A stretch of DNA of 64,000 bases from Streptomyces marincola (GTDB lineage Bacteria; Actinomycetota; Actinomycetes; Streptomycetales; Streptomycetaceae). The notes beneath the pieces were generated by a model. The model did no database searches. It saw only the letters and a program-made list of their open reading frames with translations, and was not told the DNA's origin. The stretch lies in contig NZ_CP084541.1 in assembly GCF_020410765.1 (NCBI RefSeq), positions 4,979,001 to 5,043,000 of the forward strand. Direction: 5' to 3'. Position 1 is the first letter of the stretch; each line of letters starts with the position of its first letter. Positions 51,254 to 59,740 of the stretch are shown here, one piece after another. Made by a program: the position numbers and the translations under genes.

Positions 51254-52435
51254 ATGAGACGCGCCACGGCCCTGCGCCTGCGTGTGTGCACCTCCGCCCT
51301 GCTCGTCCTCGGCGTCCTCGGCGCCACCGAGGCCAGCGCCGACCCCGCCCCCGATTCCGCCCCCGACGCGACGCGGGAGGCGGCAGCCGCCGCGCCCGCC
51401 CTCGTCGACGCACTCGCCCGCGACCTCGGCATCGGCGAGGACGAGGCCCGCACCCGGCTCGCCCAGGAGGCCGAGGCCGCCGAGGCGCAGCCGGCCGCGC
51501 GCGACGCGGCGGGCGACGCGTTCGCCGGCGCCTGGTTCGACCCGGCCGCCGGCTCCCTCGTCGTCGCCGTCACCGACCCGGCCGCCGCGGGCGAGGTCCG
51601 CGAAACCGGCGCCGAGACCCGGCTGGTGGCGCACAGCGCCGCCGAACTCGACGCCACCGCCGAGGCGATAGCCGACCTGGCCGAGGGCGGCGCGCCGCCC
51701 GAGGGCGTCGTCGGCTGGGGCGTGGACACGCGCGCCAACACCGTCACCCTCGACATCGTCCGCGGCACCGCGGGCGACGCGGAGGTGGCCGCGTTCGTCG
51801 CGGACGCGCGCCGCGCCGGGCCGGTCGAGGTCCGCGAGCGGGCCGACGCGGCGCCCGCGCCGTTCGCCGCCGGGGTCGTCGGCGGCGACCCCTACCGGAC
51901 GGGCAACGTCCGCTGCTCGATCGGCTTCTCCGTGCACGGCGGCTTCGTCACGGCGGGGCACTGCGGGCAGCCGGGCGCGGCCGTCTACGGCTGGGACGGC
52001 TCCCTGATGGGGCGGTTCGAGGGCTCCTCCTGGCCCGGCAACGACTACGGCTGGGTGAGCGTCGGCCACGGCTGGTGGACGGTCCCCGTCGTGCTCGGCT
52101 GGGGCACGGTCTCCGACGCCCTCGTGCGCGGCTCGGCCGAGGCCCCCATCGGCGCCTCCGTGTGCCGCTCGGGCTCCACCACCGGCTGGCACTGCGGCAC
52201 CGTGCTCGGCAAGAACGAGACGGTGAACTACGTGGGCGGCGAGGTCGTGCACGGACTGACGCGCACCAGCGTGTGCGCCCAGCCCGGTGACTCCGGCGGC
52301 TCGTACATCAGCGGCGACCAGGCCCAGGGCGTGACCTCGGGCGGCTGGGGCAACTGCTCGTCCGGCGGCCAGACCTGGCACCAGCCGGTGAACGAGATCC
52401 TGTCGGCCTACGGGCTGCGCCTGCACACCGCGTAA
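51254..52435 (+). CDS. Secreted S1-family serine protease (streptogrisin-like)
   Basis: 393 residues. Signal peptide 1-29 (basic start, hydrophobic core, EASADP cleavage zone), then an alpha-lytic-type propeptide to about residue 205 (ALVDALARDLGIGEDEARTRL). The catalytic triad is His236 (VTAGHCG), Asp264 (GNDYGW) and Ser347 (PGDSGGS); paired cysteines flank His and Ser. The chain ends after the protease domain, so there is no chitin-binding domain as in streptogrisin C; size is closest to streptogrisin D. Extracellular and self-processed, by family knowledge. Expression probably controlled through the upstream palindrome. Confidence 0.93.
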   Translation: MRRATALRLRVCTSALLVLGVLGATEASADPAPDSAPDATREAAAAAPALVDALARDLGIGEDEARTRLAQEAEAAEAQPAARDAAGDAFAGAWFDPAAGSLVVAVTDPAAAGEVRETGAETRLVAHSAAELDATAEAIADLAEGGAPPEGVVGWGVDTRANTVTLDIVRGTAGDAEVAAFVADARRAGPVEVRERADAAPAPFAAGVVGGDPYRTGNVRCSIGFSVHGGFVTAGHCGQPGAAVYGWDGSLMGRFEGSSWPGNDYGWVSVGHGWWTVPVVLGWGTVSDALVRGSAEAPIGASVCRSGSTTGWHCGTVLGKNETVNYVGGEVVHGLTRTSVCAQPGDSGGSYISGDQAQGVTSGGWGNCSSGGQTWHQPVNEILSAYGLRLHTA

Positions 52436-52441
52436 CCCCCG

Positions 52442-52474
52442 GGGGGCCGGGCCCGCCGCGCGGCCCCGGCCCCC
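52442..52474 (+). terminator. Hairpin after the protease gene
   Basis: GGGGGCCGGG (52442-52451) pairs with CCCGGCCCCC (52465-52474), perfect 10-bp stem, 13-base loop, six bases after the protease stop. Confidence 0.6.
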
Positions 52475-52544
52475 GGTCCCGCGGGGGCCGCGCCGCCGCG
52501 CGGTCCCCGCGAGGACTGTCACAGGGGTCTGCCAGGGTGGGGGA

Positions 52545-53246
52545 ATGACCGACAACGCCCCCGCCCCCGTCCCCGCGACCCCGGAGGCGCCGCGCGTCTC
52601 CGTACGCGGCTCGGCCCGCCTTGAGGTCGAGCCCGAGATAGCCCGCCTCGGCGTCGCCGTCTCCGCGCGCGGCGCCGACCGGGCCGCCGCGCTCGCGGCC
52701 CTCACCCGGCGCAACGCCGACGCCCTCGACCTGATCAAGTCCTACGGCGACGCGATCGAGAGCATGAGCACCGGCAGCTTCGTGATCACCCCGGAGCTGA
52801 CCAGGCGCGGGCGCGGCGAGCAGGTGCGCGCCCACCACGGGCGCGTCCATCTCTCCGTGACCGTGGCCGACTTCGGCGTGCTCGGCGAGCTGACCACGCG
52901 GCTCGCCGACCTCGACCTGACCCGCGTCGACGGCCCGTGGTGGGCGCTGCGCCCGACCTCGCCCGTGCACCGCGAGGCCCGCGTCCAGGCCGTGCGCGAG
53001 GCCGTGACGCGCGCCCGCGAGTACGCCGCCGCGCTCGGCTCCGACCTCGCCGCCCTCGTCGAACTGGCCGATGTCGGGGCCGACATCGAGGCGCCGGTCG
53101 CCTACGGCCGCGGCGCGCGGGCCGCCGCCCCCGCCGCGGCGGGGGCCGCCGAGGCGCCGCCGCCCGCGCTCGACCTGGAGCCGCGCCGCCAGACCGTACG
53201 GGCCCAGGTCAACGCCCGCTTCACCATCGTCCCGCCCGTCCTCTGA
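52545..53246 (+). CDS. SIMPL domain (DUF541) protein
   Basis: 233 residues. VSVRGSARLEVEPEIARLGVAVSARG is the typical SIMPL/DUF541 opening, and ADRAAALAALTRRNADALDLIKSYG and DLTRVDGPWWAL are conserved blocks. No signal peptide is evident, unlike periplasmic relatives, so it is probably cytoplasmic. AGGGTGGGGGA precedes the ATG. Family function is ill-defined. Single-gene unit between the protease and the lasso cluster. Confidence 0.88.
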   Translation: MTDNAPAPVPATPEAPRVSVRGSARLEVEPEIARLGVAVSARGADRAAALAALTRRNADALDLIKSYGDAIESMSTGSFVITPELTRRGRGEQVRAHHGRVHLSVTVADFGVLGELTTRLADLDLTRVDGPWWALRPTSPVHREARVQAVREAVTRAREYAAALGSDLAALVELADVGADIEAPVAYGRGARAAAPAAAGAAEAPPPALDLEPRRQTVRAQVNARFTIVPPVL

Positions 53247-53332
53247 CCCGTCACCCTTCACCGCGCCGGACGCGCCGGGGGCTCGCCGGGCCGCGAATGA
53301 GCCATGAGCCGGCCTGGAGTCCCATCCGGCCG

Positions 53333-55219
53333 CTACGTCGCGGTCAGGGTCGGAACGGCGGACTGCCGGCCTTCCTGGAGGGCGAGCAGCTCGGCGAACA
53401 CCGAGCCGGGCATGGCGGACAGCTCGGCGAACGTGCCCTGCTCGGCGATGCGGCCCTGGTGCATGACAACGATGCGGTCGGCATGGCGGGTGCTGATCAG
53501 GCGGTGGGTCACCAGTACGGTGGCGCGGTCGGCTGCCAGGTCTCGCATCGTGCGGAACAGGGCGGATTCGGCGCGGGAATCGAGAGCGGCTGTCGGTTCG
53601 TCCAGGACCAGCAGGGCGGCGTCCCGGTGGAAGGCGCGGGCCAGGGCGATGCGCTGCCATTGCCCGCCCGAGAGATCGTGGCCGCCCGCCCAGGAGCGGG
53701 CGAGTGAGGTGTCCAGTCGCTGGGGCAGGGCGGCGATGACGCTGTCGGCCCGCGCGGTGGCCGCGGCGTTGTGCACCGCCTGGTCGCCCTCGGGGCGTGG
53801 TGTGCCGAGCTGAATGTTCTCCCGGGCGGTGAGCGGCCAGCGGGTGTACTGCTGTGGAACCAGGGCGACATGGGCCCACACCGTGTCCGGGTCGGCGTCG
53901 GCCAGGTCGACGCCGTCCCACCGCACCGCGCCGGAGTCCGGCAGCGCGAGCCCGGTGAGGAGCTGCACGAGCGTGGATTTGCCGGCTCCGTTCTCTCCGA
54001 CCAGGGCGACGACTTCACCTCGGCGCACGCTCAGGGAGACACCGTTGAGCGCCCGCCGCTCGGTGCCCGGATAGGCGTAGCTGACGTCATCCACCTCGAT
54101 GACATCGGGCCCCCGGGCAGGGATGGGGACGGTGCCGCGACGGGCAGCGTGCTCGGCGGCCAGAACGTTCCACCGGTCCCAGTCCCCGACATACAGGGCA
54201 CTGCGGAACAGCCGCCCCGCGCTGTCGCCAAGACCGGTGAGCGCGGCGGTGATCGTACGCACCGCGATCACCGCCGCCCCGGCCGCGGCGAGGTCGATGC
54301 GGCCGGTGGCAGCCAACGCGGCGAGCGCGGCCCAGGTGACCAACTGCCCGAGGGCGGCGCCGAGGTCCCCTGCGACCCGAGCGCGCTCCGCCCGGCGGGC
54401 GCCGGCGAGCACCGCGGCGTCCAAGCGGCGGGAGACCGCACGGAAGCGGCCCTGAAGGAAAGGAGCCATGCGGGCGGCGCGGATCTCGGCGGCGCTGTCG
54501 CGGTCGGTCGTGTGGAAGTAGAGGTAGCGCCGAAGGCGTCGGTCCGACATGGTGTCGTGCCGCACGGTGTGCTCGATCCGGGCGACACGCAGAGTTGCTG
54601 CCGCGCCCGGCAGGGCGGTCATGGCGATCAGCGGCAGCAGGACGGGGTGCAGCGTCACCAGGACCGACAACGCGCCGATCGTCTGCGCGAGGGACGCGAC
54701 GGCGGCTTGGGCGTCCGTCACGAGGTCGGCCATCGATTGGGCGCCGTCGTCCGCCGCCTCCAACGCGTCGCGAACGCCCGGCTGTTCGTAGCCGGTGAAC
54801 TCCATCCGGTTGGCGCTGGCGACGACGGCATAGCTCGCCTCGGTGACGACGCGCGGGCCGACCCGCGCCGCCGCCATGCGCGCGGCGCCGTCGGCGGTGT
54901 AGCGCACCACCAGCGCGATCAGCAGCATCGTGATCACGGGCAACGCCGCGTCCGCGGAGTCGCGCCACGGCCGGTCGGCCAGCAGATGCTCCAGGACGGC
55001 GGTGGTGGCGATGAGGGCGGTGGCGGCGGCCACCGCGGCCACCGATTGCCCGAGGGCGACGGCCACGACCGCGGGCCGGTCGGTCCGCCATGCCAGCCGG
55101 GTCGCCTGGCCCAGAATGGTCGGCAGTTCGGTGGTGACGGCCCGGCCGGTCATCGCCAGTGTCCGCTGGTGGTGCACGTCGGGCGGGGGCGGGTTGTTCG
55201 AGCTGGTCATGCGGTCCAT
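53333..55219 (-). CDS. Lasso peptide exporter, ABC transporter (D protein)
   Basis: 628 residues, membrane half followed by ATPase half. About five to six hydrophobic helices lie within residues 45-330. The nucleotide-binding domain has Walker A VGENGAGKST, Q-loop VPQQYTRWP, signature DLSGGQWQ and Walker B LLVLDEPTAALD, with switch His in LVTHRLIS. One polypeptide carries one of each half, so it should act as a homodimer. It lies downstream of the lasso maturation genes on the same strand and probably secretes the mature lasso peptide and gives self-protection. Start is either ATG 55219 or ATG 55210; neither has a clear ribosome-binding site. Confidence 0.88.
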   Translation of the reverse strand: MDRMTSSNNPPPPDVHHQRTLAMTGRAVTTELPTILGQATRLAWRTDRPAVVAVALGQSVAAVAAATALIATTAVLEHLLADRPWRDSADAALPVITMLLIALVVRYTADGAARMAAARVGPRVVTEASYAVVASANRMEFTGYEQPGVRDALEAADDGAQSMADLVTDAQAAVASLAQTIGALSVLVTLHPVLLPLIAMTALPGAAATLRVARIEHTVRHDTMSDRRLRRYLYFHTTDRDSAAEIRAARMAPFLQGRFRAVSRRLDAAVLAGARRAERARVAGDLGAALGQLVTWAALAALAATGRIDLAAAGAAVIAVRTITAALTGLGDSAGRLFRSALYVGDWDRWNVLAAEHAARRGTVPIPARGPDVIEVDDVSYAYPGTERRALNGVSLSVRRGEVVALVGENGAGKSTLVQLLTGLALPDSGAVRWDGVDLADADPDTVWAHVALVPQQYTRWPLTARENIQLGTPRPEGDQAVHNAAATARADSVIAALPQRLDTSLARSWAGGHDLSGGQWQRIALARAFHRDAALLVLDEPTAALDSRAESALFRTMRDLAADRATVLVTHRLISTRHADRIVVMHQGRIAEQGTFAELSAMPGSVFAELLALQEGRQSAVPTLTAT

Positions 55220-55221
55220 GT

Positions 55222-55247
55222 GTGCCGCACGCCGCGGCGTGCGGCAC
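55222..55247. repeat. 26-bp perfect palindrome in front of the lasso exporter gene
   Basis: GTGCCGCACGCCG joined to its exact complement CGGCGTGCGGCAC with no spacer, ending two bases before the exporter start. It can form a very stable hairpin in the mRNA just where a ribosome-binding site should be, or bind a dimeric protein. It may set exporter level relative to the maturation enzymes. Confidence 0.7.
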
Positions 55248-55347
55248 GAGGTTTCCCATAGCGATCCGGGACCCGGCGCAGGTCACGCCCTATGAGGCGT
55301 CAAACTGGCATCCATCGATACACCCCTACGAGTGAGCCTTCGAGGCG

Positions 55348-55767
55348 TCAGATCTCCAGGGCCGGCAGGTAGTGCCAGCCGTCGCCGACGTACTCCCCGA
55401 CCGGTTCGTCCCCGGGTATCCGGGCCCAGGCGTGATACTCCACCGGCGGTGCCACCCGCGCACCCACGCACCAGGCCAGGCGTCGGCCGCACAGGGCACA
55501 CGCCAGGACCGCGCCGAGCGAGGACTCCAGGCACGCGACCCGCACCGGCCAGCCGCGGCCCGCATGCCGCACGGCTTCCACCATCACCTGCGCCCGCTCG
55601 GCGGGCAGAGGACGCCGGCCGATGAAGCGCGCGGTCCGCGCCGCGCGAACGGTCCACCGGAACGGCAACCGCAGCAGCAGGACGGCGGCGGCCAACCCCA
55701 GCCAGGCAACTGCCCGCTGCCGGGGAGTACCGGCCCGCACGGTCCGGTACGACTCGATCGAAGTCAC
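55348..55767 (-). CDS. Lasso peptide B2 protein (leader peptidase, McjB C-terminal type)
   Basis: 139 residues from GTG at 55767, overlapping the B1 stop by four bases. It is a transglutaminase-fold cysteine protease: Cys79 in RVACLESSLG, His112 in VEYHAWARI and Asp120 are the likely triad. A hydrophobic N-terminal helix (AVAWLGLAAAVLLLRLPF) is usual for actinobacterial B2 proteins. It removes the leader from precursor A before ring closure. Confidence 0.9.
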   Translation of the reverse strand: MTSIESYRTVRAGTPRQRAVAWLGLAAAVLLLRLPFRWTVRAARTARFIGRRPLPAERAQVMVEAVRHAGRGWPVRVACLESSLGAVLACALCGRRLAWCVGARVAPPVEYHAWARIPGDEPVGEYVGDGWHYLPALEI

Positions 55768-56045
55768 CGCCACCACCTCCGTCCGCGGCGGCGCGGCGCG
55801 GCGAGCAGGCCACGGTCGGTCAAGCCGCGCTCGACTGCCAGCAGGTCCTGTTCGGCCTGCTCGCGCGGCACGGCGAACCGGCCGGCGAACTCCTCGATCG
55901 CCTGTCGGCGTTCCTCGGTACTCAGCAGGAGTCGGAGCGCGACGGCCGCGGTACCGGACAGGTGAGTCCACCGTCCCGAGCGTTCGTCGAGAAGCGCCCC
56001 GGCCGTGTCGGTCAGAATGGCGTGTACTCCGTCACGCAGCCGCAT
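55764..56045 (-). CDS. Lasso peptide B1 protein (PqqD-like leader-binding RRE)
   Basis: 93 residues from ATG at 56045; overlaps the end of the C gene by 14 bases and the B2 start by four. The PqqD fold is recognisable from VHAILTDTAGALLDERSGRWTHLSGTAAVALRLLL followed by helices with VPREQAEQDLLAVERGL. In split-B lasso systems B1 binds the leader YxxP motif and presents the precursor to B2 and C. Confidence 0.9.
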   Translation of the reverse strand: MRLRDGVHAILTDTAGALLDERSGRWTHLSGTAAVALRLLLSTEERRQAIEEFAGRFAVPREQAEQDLLAVERGLTDRGLLAAPRRRGRRWWR

Positions 56046-57876
56046 GGCTCTGCGCCTCCCCCGGCGAGTGCCTGACCGACGACCACCAAGCGGAGACCGA
56101 TTCGACCTGCCGCAGCCACAGCTCGGCGGCGACCGCGTAGTGAATCGCCCCCGCCCCCGTGAGCCGCCCACCCGCAGCGGAGGCCACATCGTCGAGCACG
56201 CCGGAGCGCGGCAGCAGCCCCAGGTCGGCCAAGCGAGAGTTCGGGCCCAGGAGTTCACTGATGACCCGAGCGTGCCGCCGCAGCCCTGCGTGTGCCACCC
56301 CGTCGAGGCCGCCTTTGGTGGTGCGGCCCAGCACGAAGCCGGGCACCGGCCCGGTCGGGAACGCGGCGGCGAGCAAGGGCTTGTACCGGTCGGCCGCGCC
56401 CCGCTCGGCCGCGTCGATTGAGAGACAGGTCCTGACCACCTCGTTGTCCAGATAGGGGGCGGCCAGGGTGAGGCCCTGGCTGCGGGTGATGGCGTGCCAT
56501 CCAGCCAGGCTGCCGCCGATCCGGGCCAGGTCCTGGCGATCGGACCAGACCGACATACCCGGTTCCTCGCCGAGCGTGTCAGCCACCGTGTCCACCCGGT
56601 CCGCCAGGAGTTCGCGGACCTCAGACGACATCCAGCGCGCGCACGGCGACAGCACCTGGCGCGCGGCGGCTTCCGGAGTGGCAACCACGACGCTGGGCTG
56701 CGCGGCACGCAACTCCTCGGCCGCCCGGCGCCACCCGCCGGCCACACCGCCGCGCGCCAGCGGCCCGACGCGCTGCCATAACGCCAGCGGGCTCATGCGC
56801 CGTACCCGGGCGTGCGCCACCGTGTGTCGCCACGCCTCTCGCCGCCGTCCGGCTCGGTAGAGGTCTGCGAGATAGCCGGCGGATGCGGAGAGGACGACAT
56901 CGCCGCCCTCACCCGTGAAGTACACGCTTCCGCCGTGGTCGGCGGCGACCAGCTCCAGTTGGGCGCGTTTGATCCTCGCGGTCGCGCTGTAGAGCGTCGG
57001 CTCGTCCGTCTGCGGCACCGATCGCGGGCCCTGTAGGCCCGCGTACATCACCGCGTCTGCGCTGCCCGCGAACACGTGGTGCCGTACCCCGGGAACCACG
57101 GCCGCGGTGCGCCGGGCGTACGCCAGGTCGTCGTCGCGCATTCGCGGGTCCGCATGAGTCAGCGCGGTCACCGGCACGTCTTGAGCGGCAGCGAGGCACA
57201 CCAGCGTGGTGGAGTCGAGACCGGCCAGGTCGGCGACTACCGGTCGGCCGTCCAGGCGAACGGAGACCGCGTCCGACAGAGCCCCGGCCACCGCCGACGC
57301 CCCCTCCGCCATGCTCACCGGCCGAGGACGGCTCGGCTCGAAGGGAACGGAGTGTGCGCCCCCGGGTTCGAGCAGGAGCAGGTGCCCGGTGGCCACTCGG
57401 CTGACTCGGTGGAACAGACTCCGGCTCCCCGAGATGTCAGGCTGCCCGAGCGCGAGCCGCGCTGCCAGAGCGATCCGGTCGACCCGGGCACCGTCCAGAC
57501 CCGCCAGCGGCATCGCTGCGGTCGCCCACCACACACCGGCGTCGAACGGGCGCCAGTACACCGAGTGCTGCCCGGCCAGGTCGCCGATCACCGCGGTGAC
57601 CTGGCCCCGGGTCGCGATCGCCAGATAGGAGCCGGGCCACCGGGTGAGGGCTCGCCACCGGCCCGCCCGCACATCGGCCAAGCCGGACTCCAGATCGCCC
57701 GGCCGGGCGCCGCACATGCCGATGACCGTCAGTCCAACGCCCGCCGTTCCGGTGGTCCTTACCCGCGCGGCCGGCCACCCGCACGTCCACGTGCCCGGGC
57801 AGCCGGGCACCTCCTGGCTGTTCACCGGCGCTCGGGCCGGTGGTTTCTGTCCGTGCCATCCCGCACACCACTGCAC
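56032..57876 (-). CDS. Lasso peptide macrolactam synthetase (asparagine synthase-like C protein)
   Basis: 614 residues from GTG at 57876, chosen because GAGGGGAG lies five bases upstream. The N-terminal amidotransferase-like part lacks the terminal Cys2 nucleophile of true asparagine synthetase (first homologous strand GLTVIGMCGARPG near residue 49; GDLAGQHSVYWRP). The ATP-pyrophosphatase domain has the PP-motif ADLAGLDSTTL (A218-T224), and FTGEGGDVVLSASAGYLADLY and TLAAPYLDNEVVRTCL follow. It adenylates the ring Asp of the precursor and closes the isopeptide bond with Gly1. The first ~45 residues are not family-like and may not be translated. Confidence 0.9.
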   Translation of the reverse strand: MQWCAGWHGQKPPARAPVNSQEVPGCPGTWTCGWPAARVRTTGTAGVGLTVIGMCGARPGDLESGLADVRAGRWRALTRWPGSYLAIATRGQVTAVIGDLAGQHSVYWRPFDAGVWWATAAMPLAGLDGARVDRIALAARLALGQPDISGSRSLFHRVSRVATGHLLLLEPGGAHSVPFEPSRPRPVSMAEGASAVAGALSDAVSVRLDGRPVVADLAGLDSTTLVCLAAAQDVPVTALTHADPRMRDDDLAYARRTAAVVPGVRHHVFAGSADAVMYAGLQGPRSVPQTDEPTLYSATARIKRAQLELVAADHGGSVYFTGEGGDVVLSASAGYLADLYRAGRRREAWRHTVAHARVRRMSPLALWQRVGPLARGGVAGGWRRAAEELRAAQPSVVVATPEAAARQVLSPCARWMSSEVRELLADRVDTVADTLGEEPGMSVWSDRQDLARIGGSLAGWHAITRSQGLTLAAPYLDNEVVRTCLSIDAAERGAADRYKPLLAAAFPTGPVPGFVLGRTTKGGLDGVAHAGLRRHARVISELLGPNSRLADLGLLPRSGVLDDVASAAGGRLTGAGAIHYAVAAELWLRQVESVSAWWSSVRHSPGEAQSHAAA

Positions 57877-57974
57877 TGCTACTCCCCTCACACGCTCGGT
57901 CGGTGGAACAGGCGGGCGCCGGCACCGCACGCGCGGTACCGGCGCCCGGATCACTCACGATGTGGCTGGCTCCG

Positions 57975-58133
57975 TCACAGAGCGGAGACTCCCGGGGTCT
58001 TCTGGCGGTACTCGGTGTTGTCCTGGACGTCGAAGCCGTTCTTGCCGAGGGTCACGTCGGCGACCGGGCCGCCGTCGGACAACGTCGGCGGCTGGTAGGC
58101 GGCCTGAGTAGGGGTGGTGGGCTCCGTGCTCAC
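57975..58133 (-). CDS. Lasso peptide precursor (A peptide)
   Basis: A 52-residue gene from GTG at 58133, with GGAGG five bases upstream. Residues 1-29 form the leader and contain the lasso recognition motif Y13-Q-P-P16-T-L18 followed by glycines and Thr28 at the -2 position (VTL|G). The predicted core is residues 30-52, starting GKNGFDVQD and ending KTPGVSAL. Gly1 and Asp9 are spaced correctly for a nine-membered macrolactam ring, leaving a 14-residue loop and tail. No cysteines, so class II. It lies directly upstream of the C, B1, B2 and D genes. Core assignment follows lasso rules and has not been tested. Confidence 0.88.
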   Translation of the reverse strand: MSTEPTTPTQAAYQPPTLSDGGPVADVTLGKNGFDVQDNTEYRQKTPGVSAL

Positions 58134-58248
58134 GGGTACCTCCGTCGCATAGGCACTGCGGCTCGTGGTCCGGCGCTCGGGCCGGTGAACCGCGGTGGGG
58201 ATGCCTCACACCATGGCCGTGCCCGGGCACCCGGAGGAAGCGCCGCGA

Positions 58249-58282
58249 TGTGCCCAGGTGTGCCCACCGTGTGCCCAGGTGT
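58249..58282. promoter_or_regulatory. Two 13-bp direct repeats in the lasso/regulator divergent region
   Basis: TGTGCCCAGGTGT occurs at 58249-58261 and 58270-58282, 21 bp apart start to start, i.e. two helical turns. A partial copy (GTGTGCCCACC) links them. The site lies between precursor A (start 58133, minus) and the TPR regulator (start 58385, plus), a natural place for the regulator to bind both promoters. Confidence 0.6.
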
Positions 58283-58384
58283 TACCAGCTTCCGCGCATG
58301 GAGCGGTCGCCTTCTGCCGGGCGGGCGCGAATGCGGGCACCATGGCATCGGGCCCACCGGTAACGGGCAGGGGGGTGGAGGGAA

Positions 58385-59725
58385 TTGCATCTCGACGAAC
58401 ACCCGCTGGTGTATCTGCTGCGTGTCCACGGCTGGTCAGCCACCGACTACCTCACCCGCCTCAGTGCCGTCCACGTCAAGCTTGGCTACGGGCCGATCGC
58501 CAAGGACCGCAAGCGGATCACCCGATGGACCCGTTACAACGTCACCCCGGACATGCCGGCGCAACGGGCGATGGCCCATCTCCACCGCATCCCGGAAGAT
58601 GAGATCACCGCCCGCCCCTGGCCGGAATGGCTCAAGCTCGCCTGCATCCGCGAACGGCAACTGCTCAGCGCTGCCTGGACCCCGGACACAACCCTGCACC
58701 TGTTAGACCGCGTCGCGATTGGAGGCCCGATGGACCGCAGAGGATTCCTGCTCGTCACGGGGATCACCCCCGTCCTGGCCGGGGCCGTCACCGCTCAGCC
58801 GGCCACCGCTCACGCCACCGGCCGCCGCATCGGCGCGGCAGCTCCCGAGCTGTTCGAGCAGTCCTTGGCGGTCCTGCGGCGCCAGGATGACCAGTTCGGC
58901 TCCGGCCAGGTCCACACCTCCGCCCGAGCCCAGCTCCGCTTGATCACCGCGAGTTTGCAGAACGCTTCCTACACCGAGGCCACCGGAAGACGGCTCCACG
59001 GCGCGGCAGCCGAGGCCGCCCGCATCTGTGCCTGGACCGCCTATGACTCCGGCCGCCACGCACTGGCCGAGGAGTTCTACCTGGCCGCGCTGCGGGCCGC
59101 CGCCACAGCAGCCGATCCCGTCGTCACCGCGAACACGCTGGCGTTCTGGGCCATCCAGCGGTATTCGACGGGGGACCCGCGCGGTGCTGCCGACCTGATC
59201 GCCCACGCCCTGACCCTGACCGGCCGGATCGGCTCGGCCCGGATGGAGGCGATGCTTCACGCCCGGCTCGCCCGCGCCCACGCCAAGGCCGGAGACGAGC
59301 ATGCCAGCCTTCACTCCCAAGGCCACGCACTCGCCGCCTACGACCGTGCCCGGGACCAGTCACCAAACGAGGACCCGGACTGCGTGTACTGGGTGAGTCT
59401 CGGCGAGCTGCGGATGCTGCACGGCTCCTGCGCCCTCAACCTCGGCCGACCCCGGCGGGCGCTGGCCGAATTCGAGACCGCTGCCGGCGAGTACCGCGAG
59501 GACGACTTCCCGCGCGCCGCCGTCATCTACCTTGCCCGCGGTGCCGAAGCACGCATCGCCCTGGAAGATCTTGACGGCGCCGTGGATATCGCCCAGCGCG
59601 CCGTCGACCACATGGGGGGCGTCACCTCGGCCCGCGGCACCTCCACCTTGGACGACGTGCGCCGGCAATTCCACGCCCACAGGACCGTGCCCGTCGTCAG
59701 CGAGTTCCTCGCCCGAACCGCCTGA
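58385..59725 (+). CDS. HTH-TPR type regulator divergent from the lasso cluster
   Basis: 446 residues from TTG at 58385, which is poorly placed relative to GGAGGG two bases upstream. Residues 1-75 form a helix-turn-helix-like segment (YLLRVHGWSATDYLTRLSAVH; RKRITRWTRYNV). The C-terminal ~300 residues are tetratricopeptide-like helices (ALAEEFYLAALRAAATAADP; HARLARAHAKAGDEHASL). Between them, MDRRGFLLVTGITPVLAGAV (from residue 116) looks like a twin-arginine signal and is preceded by GGAGG four bases before an in-frame ATG at 58730. This family accompanies many streptomycete biosynthetic clusters. Likely controls the lasso genes (positional inference). Confidence 0.75.
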   Translation: MHLDEHPLVYLLRVHGWSATDYLTRLSAVHVKLGYGPIAKDRKRITRWTRYNVTPDMPAQRAMAHLHRIPEDEITARPWPEWLKLACIRERQLLSAAWTPDTTLHLLDRVAIGGPMDRRGFLLVTGITPVLAGAVTAQPATAHATGRRIGAAAPELFEQSLAVLRRQDDQFGSGQVHTSARAQLRLITASLQNASYTEATGRRLHGAAAEAARICAWTAYDSGRHALAEEFYLAALRAAATAADPVVTANTLAFWAIQRYSTGDPRGAADLIAHALTLTGRIGSARMEAMLHARLARAHAKAGDEHASLHSQGHALAAYDRARDQSPNEDPDCVYWVSLGELRMLHGSCALNLGRPRRALAEFETAAGEYREDDFPRAAVIYLARGAEARIALEDLDGAVDIAQRAVDHMGGVTSARGTSTLDDVRRQFHAHRTVPVVSEFLARTA

Positions 59726-59740
59726 CCCCGGGCGCCGGGG
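59726..59740 (+). terminator. Short hairpin after the TPR regulator
   Basis: CCCCGG-GCG-CCGGGG, 6-bp perfect stem, starting at the base after the stop codon. Confidence 0.45.
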
